Shown here piece by piece: positions 8,311 through 17,446 of a DNA stretch of 64,000 nt (the first letter of the stretch is position 1; each line of letters begins with the position of its first letter). The stretch is from Microcella alkaliphila. GTDB lineage: Bacteria > Actinomycetota > Actinomycetes > Actinomycetales > Microbacteriaceae. A program made the position numbers and the translations under genes. A model generated the notes under the pieces. It did no database searches. It saw nothing but the letters and a program-made list of their open reading frames with translations, and had not been told where the DNA came from. The stretch lies in assembly GCF_004216855.1 (NCBI RefSeq), contig NZ_SGXT01000015.1, positions 62,001-126,000 on the forward strand, read 5' to 3'.

Positions 8311-9501
8311 CTAGCGGGCACCCATGAGGTGCTCGGTGGCGAGCTGCTGCAGGCGCACAAACCCGAATCCGCGGCCGTTGAAGTAGGCGCTCGGGTCGAA
8401 CTCTTCGTAGGCCGAGGTGTCGGCGAGCAGGGCGTCGATCGACTCGCCCTCGCCGAGGGTCGGCTGCGACAGCTCGGCGACGCGGGCGGCGGCGAGCGCC
8501 TCCTGCACCTCCGGGTCGGCACGGAAAGCGGCGGCGCGCTCCTTCAGAAGGAGGTAGGTGCGCATGTTGGCCTTGGCCGACTCCCACACGCCGGTCTCGT
8601 CTTCGGTGCGCGACGGCTTGTAGTCGAAGTGGCGGGGGCCGTCGTAGGCCGATCCGCCGTTGGGCCCGCCGTTTTCGAGCAGGTCGACGAGCGAGAACGC
8701 GTTGTGCAGGTCGCCGTGTCCGAAGACGAGGTCTTGGTCGTACTTGATGCCGCGCTGGCCGTTCAGGTCGATGTGGAAGAGCTTGCCCGCCTCGAGCGCC
8801 TGCGCGATGCCGGCCGTGAAGTTGAGGCCCGCCATCTGCTCGTGCCCGACCTCGGGGTTGAGGCCCACGAGCTCGGGGTGCTCGAGCGTTTCGATGAACG
8901 CCATGGCGTGCCCGACGGTTGGCAGCAGGATGTCGCCGCGCGGTTCGTTCGGCTTCGGCTCGATCGCGAAGCGAATGCCGTACCCCTTATCGGTGACGTA
9001 CTGCGTAAGGATGTTGACGGCCTCGCGGTAGCGCTCGATCGCGGCGCCGACGTTCTTGGCGCTGTCGTATTCGGCGCCCTCACGGCCACCCCACATGACG
9101 AAGGTGTGCGCGCCGAGCTCCGCGGCGAGGTCGATGTTGCGCAGCACCTTACGCAGCGCGAAGCGACGCACGGCGCGGTCGTTGGACGTGAATCCACCGT
9201 CCTTGAAGACGGGCGCGCTGAACAGGTTCGTGGTGATCATCGGCACCTGGATGCCCGTAGCGGCTTTCGCTTCGATCAGGCGGTCGATCTGCTTCCGCCG
9301 GTCGGCGTCGGACGAGCCGAACGCGAACAGGTCGTCGTCGTGCAGCGTGAGGCCGTACGCGCCGAGCTCGGCGAGCTTCTCGACGACGTGTACGACGTCG
9401 AGCGGTGCGCGGGTGGGGCCGCCGAAGGGGTCGGCACCGTTGTAGCCGACGGTCCAGAGGCCGAAGGTGAACTTGTCTGCGGGGGTGGGCGTCGGGGCCA
9501 T
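8311..9501 (-). CDS. xylA: Xylose isomerase
   Basis: The 396-residue cytosolic enzyme interconverts D-xylose and D-xylulose using two divalent metals. It has the length of the short actinobacterial class. Catalytic residues fall at the canonical positions: His54 and Asp57 in LTLHDDD, WGGREG at 137-142, and Glu181 and Lys183 in [13 protein letters not shown] 9501 follows GGAGG at good spacing. The gene is divergent from the ROK repressor and upstream of xylB, the usual xylose operon arrangement. Confidence 0.97.
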   Translation of the reverse strand: MAPTPTPADKFTFGLWTVGYNGADPFGGPTRAPLDVVHVVEKLAELGAYGLTLHDDDLFAFGSSDADRRKQIDRLIEAKAATGIQVPMITTNLFSAPVFKDGGFTSNDRAVRRFALRKVLRNIDLAAELGAHTFVMWGGREGAEYDSAKNVGAAIERYREAVNILTQYVTDKGYGIRFAIEPKPNEPRGDILLPTVGHAMAFIETLEHPELVGLNPEVGHEQMAGLNFTAGIAQALEAGKLFHIDLNGQRGIKYDQDLVFGHGDLHNAFSLVDLLENGGPNGGSAYDGPRHFDYKPSRTEDETGVWESAKANMRTYLLLKERAAAFRADPEVQEALAAARVAELSQPTLGEGESIDALLADTSAYEEFDPSAYFNGRGFGFVRLQQLATEHLMGAR

Positions 9502-9552
9502 GGTGGCGTTGTCCTCCAGTGCGCGGGCGCGTCACTGCGACACCGCGGGATG

Positions 9553-9573
9553 TATTTGTTGGTTGACACAACG
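9553..9573. promoter_or_regulatory. Divergent xylA/ROK promoter-operator region
   Basis: In the space between the divergent xylA and ROK genes, GTTG and CAAC half-sites flank GTTGACA. A TTGACA -35-like hexamer (plus strand) lies inside this small inverted repeat. It is the most likely site for the ROK repressor to shut both genes off without xylose. The boundaries are approximate. Confidence 0.4.
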
Positions 9574-9634
9574 TATCACGCGCGAGACGATTACCGCCAG
9601 ACTGGAACGCATGACCCCGAGGAAGCCGACCACC

Positions 9635-10825
9635 ATGGATGCTGGAGCGCTGCGCCGCCGCAATCTGTCGGCCGTGCTCGACCTCGTGCACCGCCACGGC
9701 GGCGTTACCCGCGCCGACCTCACCCGGGCACTCGGGCTCAACCGCTCCACCATCGGAGACCTCGTCGCGGTGCTCGTCGAGCACGGCTGGGTCGACGAGC
9801 GCGACGACGCTCCCCGCTCGGGTGTTGGTCGCCCGAGCCCCCGCGTCGCCCCGAGCGACACCCGCGTCGTCGCGGCCGTCAACCCCGAGCTCGACGTCGT
9901 CGACGTGGCGCTCGTCTCGCTGGGCGGACAGATCGTCGCCCGGCGCCGCGTCGACCTCGACCACGTGCCGACCGTCGCCGAGACCGTCACCCTGACTTCT
10001 CACACCGTGCGCGAACTCGCGGCCGACAACCCCGGCGTCGAGGTGCTCGCCGCCGGCGTCGCCGTGCCCGGCCTCGTGCGCGGCCGCGACGGCCACGTGC
10101 GCCTCGCCCCGCACCTCGGGTGGCGCGAGGAACCGCTCGCCGCCCCGCTCTCCGTCGCCCTCGGGATGCCCGTGGCCGCATCCAACGACGCCCACCTCGG
10201 CTGCCGGGCCGAGCAGACGTTCGGCGCCGGGGTGGGCACCGGCACGATGTTGTACCTGAACGGCGGCCCCTCCGGCATCGGTGGCGGCCTCGTCGTCGAC
10301 GGCCGTCCGATGGACGGCACGGCCGGCTACGCCGGGGAACTCGGACACCTTGGGCTCGACCCGGAGGGGCCCGCGTGCGCCTGCGGTGCGCGCGGCTGCC
10401 TCGAAGCGCTCGCGCCTCGCGACGCGCTCGTGCAGGCGGTCGGCCTCGAGCATCCCGATGACGACGCCCTCGAGGCGGCGCTGGTGGCGGCCGTCGCGGA
10501 CGAGGTCGGCGGCGACGCGGCCCGCGCCGAGGTCGCGCGGCAACTGCGCTGGCTCGGCATTGCGTTGCGGGGCGCCATTAACCTGCTGAACCCCGAACGG
10601 ATTGTGCTCGGCGGCCACCTCGCCGCGTTGTGGCGCTGTGCCGACGAGTCTCAGCGCGCATCCCTGATCGCGGATGCTTTGCCCGCGTCGGCCGCGGAGG
10701 TCACGATCGAGCCGGCCGCGCTCGGCTCGCAGCGGCTGTTGATCGGGGCCGCCGAGCTCGCATGGGATGGCCTCATCGCCGCTCCGATCGACGCCGTGCA
10801 GGGCGCCGCCGTCGCGACTGCGTAA
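9635..10825 (+). CDS. ROK-family transcriptional repressor, probably of the xylose operon
   Basis: The N-terminal winged helix (residues 6-50; VTRADLTRALGLNRSTIGDL) is followed by a ROK sugar-binding domain with GVAVPGLV near 141. The zinc-binding cluster GHLGLDPEGPACACGARGC is at 237-255. At 396 residues it is the usual size of XylR/NagC-type repressors. ATG 9635 has a GAGGAAG site about 10 nt upstream; an in-frame ATG at 9611 would add eight residues and sits near a possible leaderless start. Divergent placement against xylA suggests it senses xylose or a derivative. The NagC alternative is less likely here. Confidence 0.88.
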   Translation: MDAGALRRRNLSAVLDLVHRHGGVTRADLTRALGLNRSTIGDLVAVLVEHGWVDERDDAPRSGVGRPSPRVAPSDTRVVAAVNPELDVVDVALVSLGGQIVARRRVDLDHVPTVAETVTLTSHTVRELAADNPGVEVLAAGVAVPGLVRGRDGHVRLAPHLGWREEPLAAPLSVALGMPVAASNDAHLGCRAEQTFGAGVGTGTMLYLNGGPSGIGGGLVVDGRPMDGTAGYAGELGHLGLDPEGPACACGARGCLEALAPRDALVQAVGLEHPDDDALEAALVAAVADEVGGDAARAEVARQLRWLGIALRGAINLLNPERIVLGGHLAALWRCADESQRASLIADALPASAAEVTIEPAALGSQRLLIGAAELAWDGLIAAPIDAVQGAAVATA

Positions 10826-10848
10826 CTTTCGGGAGTACGCTTCGAAAC
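10825..10848. promoter_or_regulatory. Leaderless promoter and half-operators of the LacI regulator
   Basis: The -10 hexamer TACGCT (10836-10841) lies 7 nt before the ATG at 10849, with no Shine-Dalgarno sequence, which predicts a leaderless mRNA. ACTTTCG (10825-10831) and CGAAAC (10843-10848) flank it in inverted order. These are the two halves of the CGAAACTTTCG operator seen upstream of the xylan transporter, suggesting that this repressor controls itself and that operon. Confidence 0.5.
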
Positions 10849-11886
10849 ATGTCGACCACTGCCGAATCCGCCGCACCGCGCGTCACGCTGTCCGACGTCG
10901 CGGCGGAAGCCGGGGTGTCGCTCGCCACCATCTCCAAGGTGCTCAACGGGCGGCCTGACGTCTCGCCGTCGACGCGCGCCCGCGTCGAGGTTCTGCTCGC
11001 CGAGCACGGCTACCAGAGGCGCACCGGCGCGACGACGACGAAGGCCGAGCTGGTGGAACTCGTGTTCCACGAACTCGACCGCATTTGGTCGATGGAACTC
11101 ATCGACGGCGTCGAGTCGGTCGCGAAAGAGCAGGGGCTGAGCGTCGTGCTCACGGTCACGGGCGACCGCCACTCCCCCGGCAGCGAGTGGCTCGAGGGCG
11201 TGCTGCGCCGCCGCCCGGCCGGAGTTGTTCTGGTCTTCAGCGACCTTCCGCCCGAACTGCGCGAACGCCTGCGCTCGCGCGCCATCCCGTTCGTGATCGT
11301 CGACCCCGCCGGCGACCCCTCGCCCGACGTGCCCTCGGTCGGGTCGGCGAACTGGTCGGGCGGCCTCGCCGCCACCCGCCACCTCATCGAACTCGGTCAC
11401 CGACGCATCGCCGCCATCACCGGCCCCGCCGACATGATGTGCTCACTCGCCCGCCTCGACGGCTACCGCTCGGCCATGAACTCGGCGGGGCTCGAGATCG
11501 CGAACGAGTGGGTGCGTTTCGGCGACTTCCACGTCGAGGGCGGCCGAGCGCAGGCGATGGCGCTGCTCGACCGACCCGAGCACGAGCGGCCGACCGCGAT
11601 CTTCGCGGGCAGCGACCTGCAGGCGCTCGGCACGTTGGAGGCGGCACGCTCGCTCGGCTTGACCGTGCCCCGCGACCTGTCGATCGTCGGCTACGACGAC
11701 ATTCCCGTGAGCCGCTGGGTGAGCCCGCGGCTGACGACCGTGCACCAGCCGCTACGCCAGATGGGCGTCGAGGCGGCGAAGCTCGTGCTCGCGGCGGCGC
11801 GCGGCGAGGATGCTCCTGGCACCCCCCGCATGGACCTCGCGACAAGCCTCGTGGTGCGCGATTCAACAGCCCCTCCCGCGCGCTGA
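10849..11886 (+). CDS. LacI-family transcriptional regulator, candidate xylan/xylooligosaccharide repressor
   Basis: The 345-residue protein has an N-terminal helix-turn-helix and hinge (VTLSDVAAEAGVSLATISKV, residues 12-31; LNGRPDVSPSTRARV following). A periplasmic-binding-protein-like sensor domain ends with LSIVGYDDIPVSRWVSPRLT (about 282-301). It follows the ROK gene on the same strand and precedes the xylan genes. Half-sites of the operator found at 19780-19790 surround its own -10 box, the main reason to link it to the GH10/GH3/transporter operon. The ligand is not visible from sequence. Confidence 0.88.
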   Translation: MSTTAESAAPRVTLSDVAAEAGVSLATISKVLNGRPDVSPSTRARVEVLLAEHGYQRRTGATTTKAELVELVFHELDRIWSMELIDGVESVAKEQGLSVVLTVTGDRHSPGSEWLEGVLRRRPAGVVLVFSDLPPELRERLRSRAIPFVIVDPAGDPSPDVPSVGSANWSGGLAATRHLIELGHRRIAAITGPADMMCSLARLDGYRSAMNSAGLEIANEWVRFGDFHVEGGRAQAMALLDRPEHERPTAIFAGSDLQALGTLEAARSLGLTVPRDLSIVGYDDIPVSRWVSPRLTTVHQPLRQMGVEAAKLVLAAARGEDAPGTPRMDLATSLVVRDSTAPPAR

Positions 11887-11908
11887 GCGCAGCCACTACG
11901 GTGGGGCG

Positions 11909-12883
11909 ATGGCCCGCGACGCGCACGATTGGCTCATCAAGGTCGACCCGTCGATGGAGTGGCAGGTGCTGCGCGACCTCGACGGCGAGCCGAAAGAGCG
12001 GTACCTGATCGCGCGGGCGCGCATCCCCCACTCAGGCTGGGGCGAGGCGCTGCTGAAGGCGCAACGGCCTGACGGCTCGTGGGCCGCAGACGAGCCGACC
12101 GGCTGGGCCGATTCGCCCGACGGGTCAGCCACGTACGCGCTCGCCATCCTGCGCCTGTTCCAGATCGACCCCGCCGACTCGGCGGTGCGCGACGCCATCG
12201 ACCGCGTGCGCGAGAAGGTCACCTACATCTACCAAGACCGCATCCCCTACTTCGGCGGCGAGACCGAGGTGTGTGTCAACGGCATGGTGCTCGCCAACGC
12301 CGGCTACTTCACCGTCGACGACGACGGGCCAGCGCGCATCGCCGACCGGCTACTCGGCCAGCAGCAACCCGACGGCGGCTGGAACTGCGACGCCCCCGGT
12401 AGTCGCCGCGGCTCGTTCCACTCGACCCTGTGCGTTCTCGAGGGCCTGCTCGAATGGAACCGGTGGCGCCCCGATCCGCGCCTGCGCGAAGCCCTCGACA
12501 CCGGCATCAGCTACCTCATGGACCGCGGCGCCATGCACCGGCTGTCGACCGGCGAGATTGTCGACGAGGCGTTCTTACAACCCGCCTCACCACCCGGCTG
12601 GCACTACGACATCGTGCGCGCACTCGACTTCCTTCGTGACGCCGGCGTCGAAGCCGACGAACGCCTCGACGCCGCAATCGACCACCTCGAGTCGCTGCGT
12701 ACGCCGGAGGGTCGCTGGGCTCAGGGCGCGCTGCATCCCGGGCTCGACGGCGAGCGAGAGCGCGAGCACTGGGCAACCCTCGCGCCCGGCGTCGGCGAGG
12801 CCGTCGGCGACGACAGTCCGGTGATCACCCTCCGGGCGTTGCGCATCCTGCGGTGGGCCGGCCGCGACGGCGACGACAGCTGA
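11909..12883 (+). CDS. Squalene-cyclase/prenyltransferase-repeat protein of unknown function
   Basis: The 324-residue protein has two clear QW-type repeats of the alpha-toroid fold, KAQRPDGSWAAD (about 50) and QQQPDGGWNCD (about 150), and a third weaker one, RTPEGRWAQGALHPG (about 270). It is only half the size of squalene-hopene cyclases and shows no DXDD acid motif, so it is probably not a terpene cyclase. No signal peptide or membrane segment is present. TACGGT lies 6 nt before ATG 11909, predicting a leaderless transcript. It overlaps nothing and faces the xylanase gene convergently across 19 bp. A single-domain toroid could bind or act on a hydrophobic or sugar-lipid substrate, but no function can be assigned. 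Confidence 0.75.
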   Translation: MARDAHDWLIKVDPSMEWQVLRDLDGEPKERYLIARARIPHSGWGEALLKAQRPDGSWAADEPTGWADSPDGSATYALAILRLFQIDPADSAVRDAIDRVREKVTYIYQDRIPYFGGETEVCVNGMVLANAGYFTVDDDGPARIADRLLGQQQPDGGWNCDAPGSRRGSFHSTLCVLEGLLEWNRWRPDPRLREALDTGISYLMDRGAMHRLSTGEIVDEAFLQPASPPGWHYDIVRALDFLRDAGVEADERLDAAIDHLESLRTPEGRWAQGALHPGLDGEREREHWATLAPGVGEAVGDDSPVITLRALRILRWAGRDGDDS

Positions 12884-12902
12884 CGTGACCTGCGCGGCGT
12901 GA

Positions 12903-14159
12903 CTACCGCGCGGCCTCGGCCGGGGTGAGCGCGACGCGGGCCGGCGATGAGCCGGTGGTGAGCGTGAGCTCAGCCCGAGCATCCCGAGCCGTGATGGCGT
13001 AGTCGCCCGCGAAGCCGGCGACGCGCACCCGGCCCGCGTCGTCAGTGCGCACCGCAGTCGGCGCGACCCACCACTCGCCCTTGATGAGCTTCTTCAGGGC
13101 GTCGTAGCCGGGCTTGCGGCGGCCGTCGGCGCGCACGAGGCCGACGGGGGCGCCGAGCCAGGCTCCGCGGTCGGTGATGCCCCAGTAGGTGATCGAGGCG
13201 ACGTTCGGGTGGCCGACGAGCATGCGGTAGTGCTGCTCGAGCTCGCGAGCCTGCCGCGCCTCCCCCTCGGGGGTCGACGGCCACGCGTCGACGACGTAGT
13301 CGTTCAGGTCGACGATGTCGGCCGGCATCAGGTTGCCCGACAGGATCGTCGTCTCGGTGAAGTGCACGGGCAGGCCGAAGCGGCCGAAGCGGTCGGCCAG
13401 CTCGAGCAGCTGCGCCCCGCGGAACCCCTGGTGCATGTGGGTCTGCACGCCGACCCCGTCGAGCCGCACGCCCGCCTCGAGCACCTGCTCGATGAGGCGC
13501 TCGTAGTCGACGCTGAGGTCGAAGTCGTTGAGCAGCAGCCGCACCCCCGGGTCGGATGCGCGGGCTTCGTCGACGGCGAGGCGCACCATCTCGACGCGGC
13601 CCAGCTCGCGCGCGAGCCGCGAGACAGAGTTCGGAACGCCGTCCGGCTCGTTGACGAAGTCGGGCATGATGACGACCTCGTTGATCGCGTCCCACTCGTC
13701 GATGAGGCCGGCGAAGTTGTGCACCTCGCGGCGCACGCGCTCGCGCACGAGCCGCTCGACCTCGTCGGTCGGCAGCTGATCAAGCCAGCCAGCCTTGACT
13801 GTGTGCCAGACGAGCGGGTGGCCCTTCACTCGTACGCCGCGCTCACCGAACCAGCGCGCCGCCTGCTGCAGTCGCGCCGTGTCGGGGCGGCCGCGCTCGG
13901 GCTCGAACATGCCCCAGTAGAAGGGCAGCACCGCGAGGTTGAACAGCCCCAGCCAGTCGGCAGCAAGGTGCCGTTCGTCGGCCGTGCCGTTCGCGTGGTC
14001 GATCAGGTCGAAGCCGATGCACCCGAACGCGAACTCGTGCCGGGTTTGCTCGATCACGACCTCGGTGTTCGCGAGCGGTTCGCCGTCGGTACCGAGCACG
14101 GTGACGTCGGCCTCGCCGCGACGGTGCGCGACGGGGCTCGCCGGGTCGGTCGGGGTCAC
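12903..14159 (-). CDS. GH10 endo-1,4-beta-xylanase without signal peptide
   Basis: This 418-residue glycoside hydrolase of family 10 cleaves beta-1,4-xylosidic bonds. The acid/base Glu161 lies in EWDAINE and the nucleophile Glu269 in HFTETTIL. KGHPLVWH (112-119) lines the glycone subsites. The C-terminal ~70 residues (VRVAGFAGDYAITARDA onward) look like a small beta-sandwich extension. No secretion signal is present, so it should act inside the cell on imported xylooligosaccharides. The GTG start (14157-14159) overlaps the GH3 stop by 4 nt, so it is translationally coupled at the end of the transporter-glycosidase operon. Confidence 0.93.
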   Translation of the reverse strand: MTPTDPASPVAHRRGEADVTVLGTDGEPLANTEVVIEQTRHEFAFGCIGFDLIDHANGTADERHLAADWLGLFNLAVLPFYWGMFEPERGRPDTARLQQAARWFGERGVRVKGHPLVWHTVKAGWLDQLPTDEVERLVRERVRREVHNFAGLIDEWDAINEVVIMPDFVNEPDGVPNSVSRLARELGRVEMVRLAVDEARASDPGVRLLLNDFDLSVDYERLIEQVLEAGVRLDGVGVQTHMHQGFRGAQLLELADRFGRFGLPVHFTETTILSGNLMPADIVDLNDYVVDAWPSTPEGEARQARELEQHYRMLVGHPNVASITYWGITDRGAWLGAPVGLVRADGRRKPGYDALKKLIKGEWWVAPTAVRTDDAGRVRVAGFAGDYAITARDARAELTLTTGSSPARVALTPAEAAR

Positions 14160-16531
14160 GCTCCGATCACCTGGAAACGGGCGTGCACGGCGCGGTCGGC
14201 GCCGAGTTCACGCACGCCGCCGGTCACCTGCAGGCGGTGCACGAGCGGAATGTCGCCGCTCGACCGCCCGAAGCCCAGCTCGATGGCACCCGGCTCAACG
14301 ATGCGGCGACCGTCGCGACCGGTGAACCCGAGGAGGTCCATCGGCACGGTGACGGCGACCCGCACGGTAGAACCGGCGGGCACCGTGACGCGCTGGTAGC
14401 CGATCAGTCGCTGCACGGGCCGCACGACGCTCGCGACGGGGTCGTGCACGTACAGCTGCACGACCTCGTGAGCGTCGCGGTCGCCGCCGTTGACGAGCCG
14501 CATCGACAGCACGGCCTCGCCGTCGGTCGTGACCTGGTGGTCGGGGCTCTCGAGGTCGGTCCACACCACGTCGGCGTAGCCGAGGCCGTGGCCGAACGGG
14601 TAGGCGGCGGTCGGGTCGACGTTCGACACGTCGGTCTTCCGCGCCAGCGGCGCCGCGAGGTACGTCGACGGCTGAACGCCCGGGTGGGCGGGGATGCTCA
14701 CCGGCAAGCGCCCCGCCGGCTCGACGCGGCCGCTGATGACGCCCGTGATGGCGGCGGCCCCTTCTTCGCCGGGGAAGAACGCCTGGATGATCGCGGCGGC
14801 CTTCTGGGGAGCGTCGCCGAGCGCGTACGGGCGGCCGGTCAGCAGCACGACCACGGTCGGCGTGCCGGTGGCGAGCACCGCGTCGAGCAGCTGCTGTTGC
14901 GCCCCCGGGAGGGACAGGTCTCCCGCGTCGCAGCCTTCGCCGCTCGTTCCACGACCGAACAGACCGGCACGGTCGCCGAGCACGAGGATCGCCACGTCGG
15001 CGTTTTTCGCCGTCTCGGCGGCGGTGCCGATGGCGGCGGTGGCGCCGTCATCGATGCCGGTGCCGGCCAGGTGCGTGACGCGGGCGTCCGCGAATTCGGT
15101 GCGCACAGCATCCAGCACGGTGTCGATGTGGATGCCCATCTCGACCCCCGGATGCTGGCTCACGACGTGCGTCGGGAACGAATAGCACCCGAGCATCGCG
15201 TACCGCTCGTCGGCGTTGGGCCCGATGACGGCGACCCGCTGGGGAGCTGCGAGCGGCAGCAGCCCATCGTTCTTCACGAGGACGATGGACTGCTCGGCCA
15301 GGGTGCGCGCGAGCGCCCGGTTCTCGGGGCTGTCGAGGTCGATCGAGCCCCGCACGCTGTCGGCGTCGGTGAACGCGACGTCGCGCAGCGCCTCGGGCAC
15401 GGGATCGTAGTCGGCCTCGAGCAGGCCGAGCTCGAGCTTCTGGGCGAGCACGCGGCGCAGCGCGGTGTCGACGAGGGCCTCGTCGACGACCCCCTCGTCG
15501 ATGGCCCGACGCAACGGCTCGCCGAAGGTCTTCACCGTGGGCAGTTCGACGTCGATTCCGGCCTCGAGCGCGGCGCCGGCGGCCTCGGCCCACGAGTCGG
15601 CGGTGCCGTGCAGCAACTTGAGGAACGCGATCGCGAAGTAGTCGGCGACGACCGTGCCGGTGAAGCCCCACTCGTCGCGCAGCAGCTCGGTGAGGAGGCG
15701 ACGGTCAGACGCCGAGGGCACGCCGTCGAGGTCGGTGTACGAGTTCATGACGCTGCGCGCCCCACCCTCGCGCACGGCCATCTCGAACGGCGGCAGCAGC
15801 ACGTCGGCGAGTTCGCGCGGCCCGACCGACACGGGGGCGAGGTTGCGGCCGGCGCGCGACGCCGAGTACCCGACGAAGTGCTTCAGCGTGGCGACGATGC
15901 CGGCGGTCTCGAGGCCCCGCACGTACGCGCTGCCGACCGTGGCGACCAGGTACGGGTCCTCGCCGATCGTCTCTTCGACGCGGCCCCAGCGGGCGTCGCG
16001 CACGACGTCGAGCACGGGCGCGAGGCCCTGGTGCACGCCGACCGAGCGCATGTCGGCGCCGATCCGCGTCGCCATCTGCTCGACCAGCTCGGGGTTGAAC
16101 GTGGCGCCCCACGAGAGCGGAACCGGGTAGGCGGTGGCGCCCCAGGCGGCGAAGCCCGCAAGGCACTCCTCGTGCGCGAGCGCGGGAATGCCGAAGCGGT
16201 TCTCGGCGACGATGCGGCGCTGGGTCGTGAGGAGGCTCAGCGCGCCGACCCCCGCATCCACCGGTGCTGTGCCGAACGGGCGCGTCAGCTGCCCGAGCCC
16301 GTCGGGCAGTACCTCGTCGAGGTCGATCTCGTCATCGAGGTCGTGCTGGTGCGGGGCGACGTCGCCACCGTCCGCGCCGGCACCGACCCACACGCCGTAG
16401 AGCTGGGCGATCTTCTCGCGCAGAGTCATGGCGGCGATGAGCGCCTCGACGCGAGCCTGAGGCTCGAGAGCGCGATCGTGCCAGGGTGCTCCGCCGTCGA
16501 CGGTGACGGCGGACGGGGTGTGAATGGTCAT
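14156..16531 (-). CDS. GH3 beta-glycosidase (probable beta-xylosidase)
   Basis: The 791-residue family 3 glycoside hydrolase has an (alpha/beta)8 domain with the nucleophile Asp297 in TGTVVADYF and the substrate-binding KHFVGYS at 217. A second alpha/beta domain (about 400-620; VAVIGPNADERYAMLGCY) and a C-terminal fibronectin-type domain follow (VVQLYVHDPVASVVRP). There is no signal peptide. ATG 16531 overlaps the permease stop by 4 nt (ATGA). Between a xylanase and a CUT1 importer, it most likely releases xylose from xylooligosaccharides inside the cell; beta-glucosidase or arabinosidase activity is possible. Confidence 0.9.
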   Translation of the reverse strand: MTIHTPSAVTVDGGAPWHDRALEPQARVEALIAAMTLREKIAQLYGVWVGAGADGGDVAPHQHDLDDEIDLDEVLPDGLGQLTRPFGTAPVDAGVGALSLLTTQRRIVAENRFGIPALAHEECLAGFAAWGATAYPVPLSWGATFNPELVEQMATRIGADMRSVGVHQGLAPVLDVVRDARWGRVEETIGEDPYLVATVGSAYVRGLETAGIVATLKHFVGYSASRAGRNLAPVSVGPRELADVLLPPFEMAVREGGARSVMNSYTDLDGVPSASDRRLLTELLRDEWGFTGTVVADYFAIAFLKLLHGTADSWAEAAGAALEAGIDVELPTVKTFGEPLRRAIDEGVVDEALVDTALRRVLAQKLELGLLEADYDPVPEALRDVAFTDADSVRGSIDLDSPENRALARTLAEQSIVLVKNDGLLPLAAPQRVAVIGPNADERYAMLGCYSFPTHVVSQHPGVEMGIHIDTVLDAVRTEFADARVTHLAGTGIDDGATAAIGTAAETAKNADVAILVLGDRAGLFGRGTSGEGCDAGDLSLPGAQQQLLDAVLATGTPTVVVLLTGRPYALGDAPQKAAAIIQAFFPGEEGAAAITGVISGRVEPAGRLPVSIPAHPGVQPSTYLAAPLARKTDVSNVDPTAAYPFGHGLGYADVVWTDLESPDHQVTTDGEAVLSMRLVNGGDRDAHEVVQLYVHDPVASVVRPVQRLIGYQRVTVPAGSTVRVAVTVPMDLLGFTGRDGRRIVEPGAIELGFGRSSGDIPLVHRLQVTGGVRELGADRAVHARFQVIGA

Positions 16532-17442
16532 CCCTTCACTGCTCCTGTCAGCCCGCCAACGATGCGGCGCTGGGCGAGGGTGAAGAACAGCAGGGCGGGC
16601 AGCATCGCGATCGACGTGAAGGCGAGCACCCCCGCGGTGTCTTGCGAGTACGCGGTCGAGAAGTACTGCACGCCGACCGGCAGCGTCGCGGTCGCTGGAT
16701 TGCCCAAGAGCAGCAGCGGGAGCAGGTAGGCATTCCAGCTGGCGACGAAGGCGAGCACGCCGACCGTGATGAGGCCCGGCCACGACAGCGGCAGCAGCAC
16801 GCGCCAGAAGAACGTGAAGCGACCGGCGCCGTCGATCAGCGCCGCGTCCTCCAACTCGGCGGGAATCGCGCGCAGGAAGGGGACGAGGATGATGATCGTC
16901 ACCGGGAGGGCGAACGCGATCTGCGGGGCGATCACCGCGAGCAGATTGCCGAGCAGGCCGAACGAGCGGAGCATCGTGAACAGCGGGAGCACCGCAACCG
17001 TCAGCGGGAACAGGAGGCCCGCCACGAACACCGAGAACAGGAACGTGCGCCCGTAGAAGTCGTAGCGCGCGATCACGAACGCGGCCATCACGCCGAGGAT
17101 CACGACACCCCCGGTCGTCGCCACCGCGACGATCGTCGAGTTCGTGAACTGGGTCCAGAAGTTCGGGTCTTGGAACACCCCCAGGTACTTGTCGACCACC
17201 CACGGGTCGGGAAGCCCGGCGGGGTCTCGGTTGATTTGCGCGGTCGTGCGGAACCCGCCCAGGATGACGTAGATGACCGGCGCGACCGTGATGCCGCAGA
17301 TGACGAGAGCGACGATGTACGCGAACGGCGTGGCAAGGTCGCGCTTCTTGCGCCGCGAGGGCGGCGGATCCTCGAGCGAGACGCGGGGGGATCCCGGTGT
17401 GGGCGCGTTGGGCGCCGCCCCGGGAGTGAGTGTGGCGGTCAT
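16528..17442 (-). CDS. Carbohydrate ABC transporter permease, MalG-type (CUT1)
   Basis: The 304-residue inner-membrane protein has six predicted helices and the inner-membrane EAA-type loop (AIPAELEDAALIDGAGRFTF, near 195). It pairs with the next permease to form the channel for oligosaccharides. An unusually long cytoplasmic N-terminus (residues 1-40) is rich in Pro and Ser and ends in RKKRD. The gene overlaps GH3 by 4 nt and lies 4 nt after the partner permease. No ATPase gene accompanies the pair; actinobacterial CUT1 systems commonly share an MsiK-type ATPase encoded elsewhere. Confidence 0.93.
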   Translation of the reverse strand: MTATLTPGAAPNAPTPGSPRVSLEDPPPSRRKKRDLATPFAYIVALVICGITVAPVIYVILGGFRTTAQINRDPAGLPDPWVVDKYLGVFQDPNFWTQFTNSTIVAVATTGGVVILGVMAAFVIARYDFYGRTFLFSVFVAGLLFPLTVAVLPLFTMLRSFGLLGNLLAVIAPQIAFALPVTIIILVPFLRAIPAELEDAALIDGAGRFTFFWRVLLPLSWPGLITVGVLAFVASWNAYLLPLLLLGNPATATLPVGVQYFSTAYSQDTAGVLAFTSIAMLPALLFFTLAQRRIVGGLTGAVKG

Positions 17443-17446
17443 GGGG

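Noticed and set aside
9467-9634. An N-terminal extension of the ROK repressor by about 56 residues
   Set aside because: The extension overlaps the xylA start and the divergent promoter region. ATG 9635 (or 9611) fits the family length and has the better ribosome site.
8254-10461. A 735-codon open frame on the plus strand across xylA
   Set aside because: It is the antisense shadow of xylA in a GC-rich genome. Its translation is Arg/Val/Gly-rich and low in complexity, and xylA on the other strand has perfect catalytic motifs.
14183-16729. An 848-codon open frame opposite the GH3 gene
   Set aside because: It is an antisense artefact; the minus-strand protein shows full GH3 domain order and catalytic residues.
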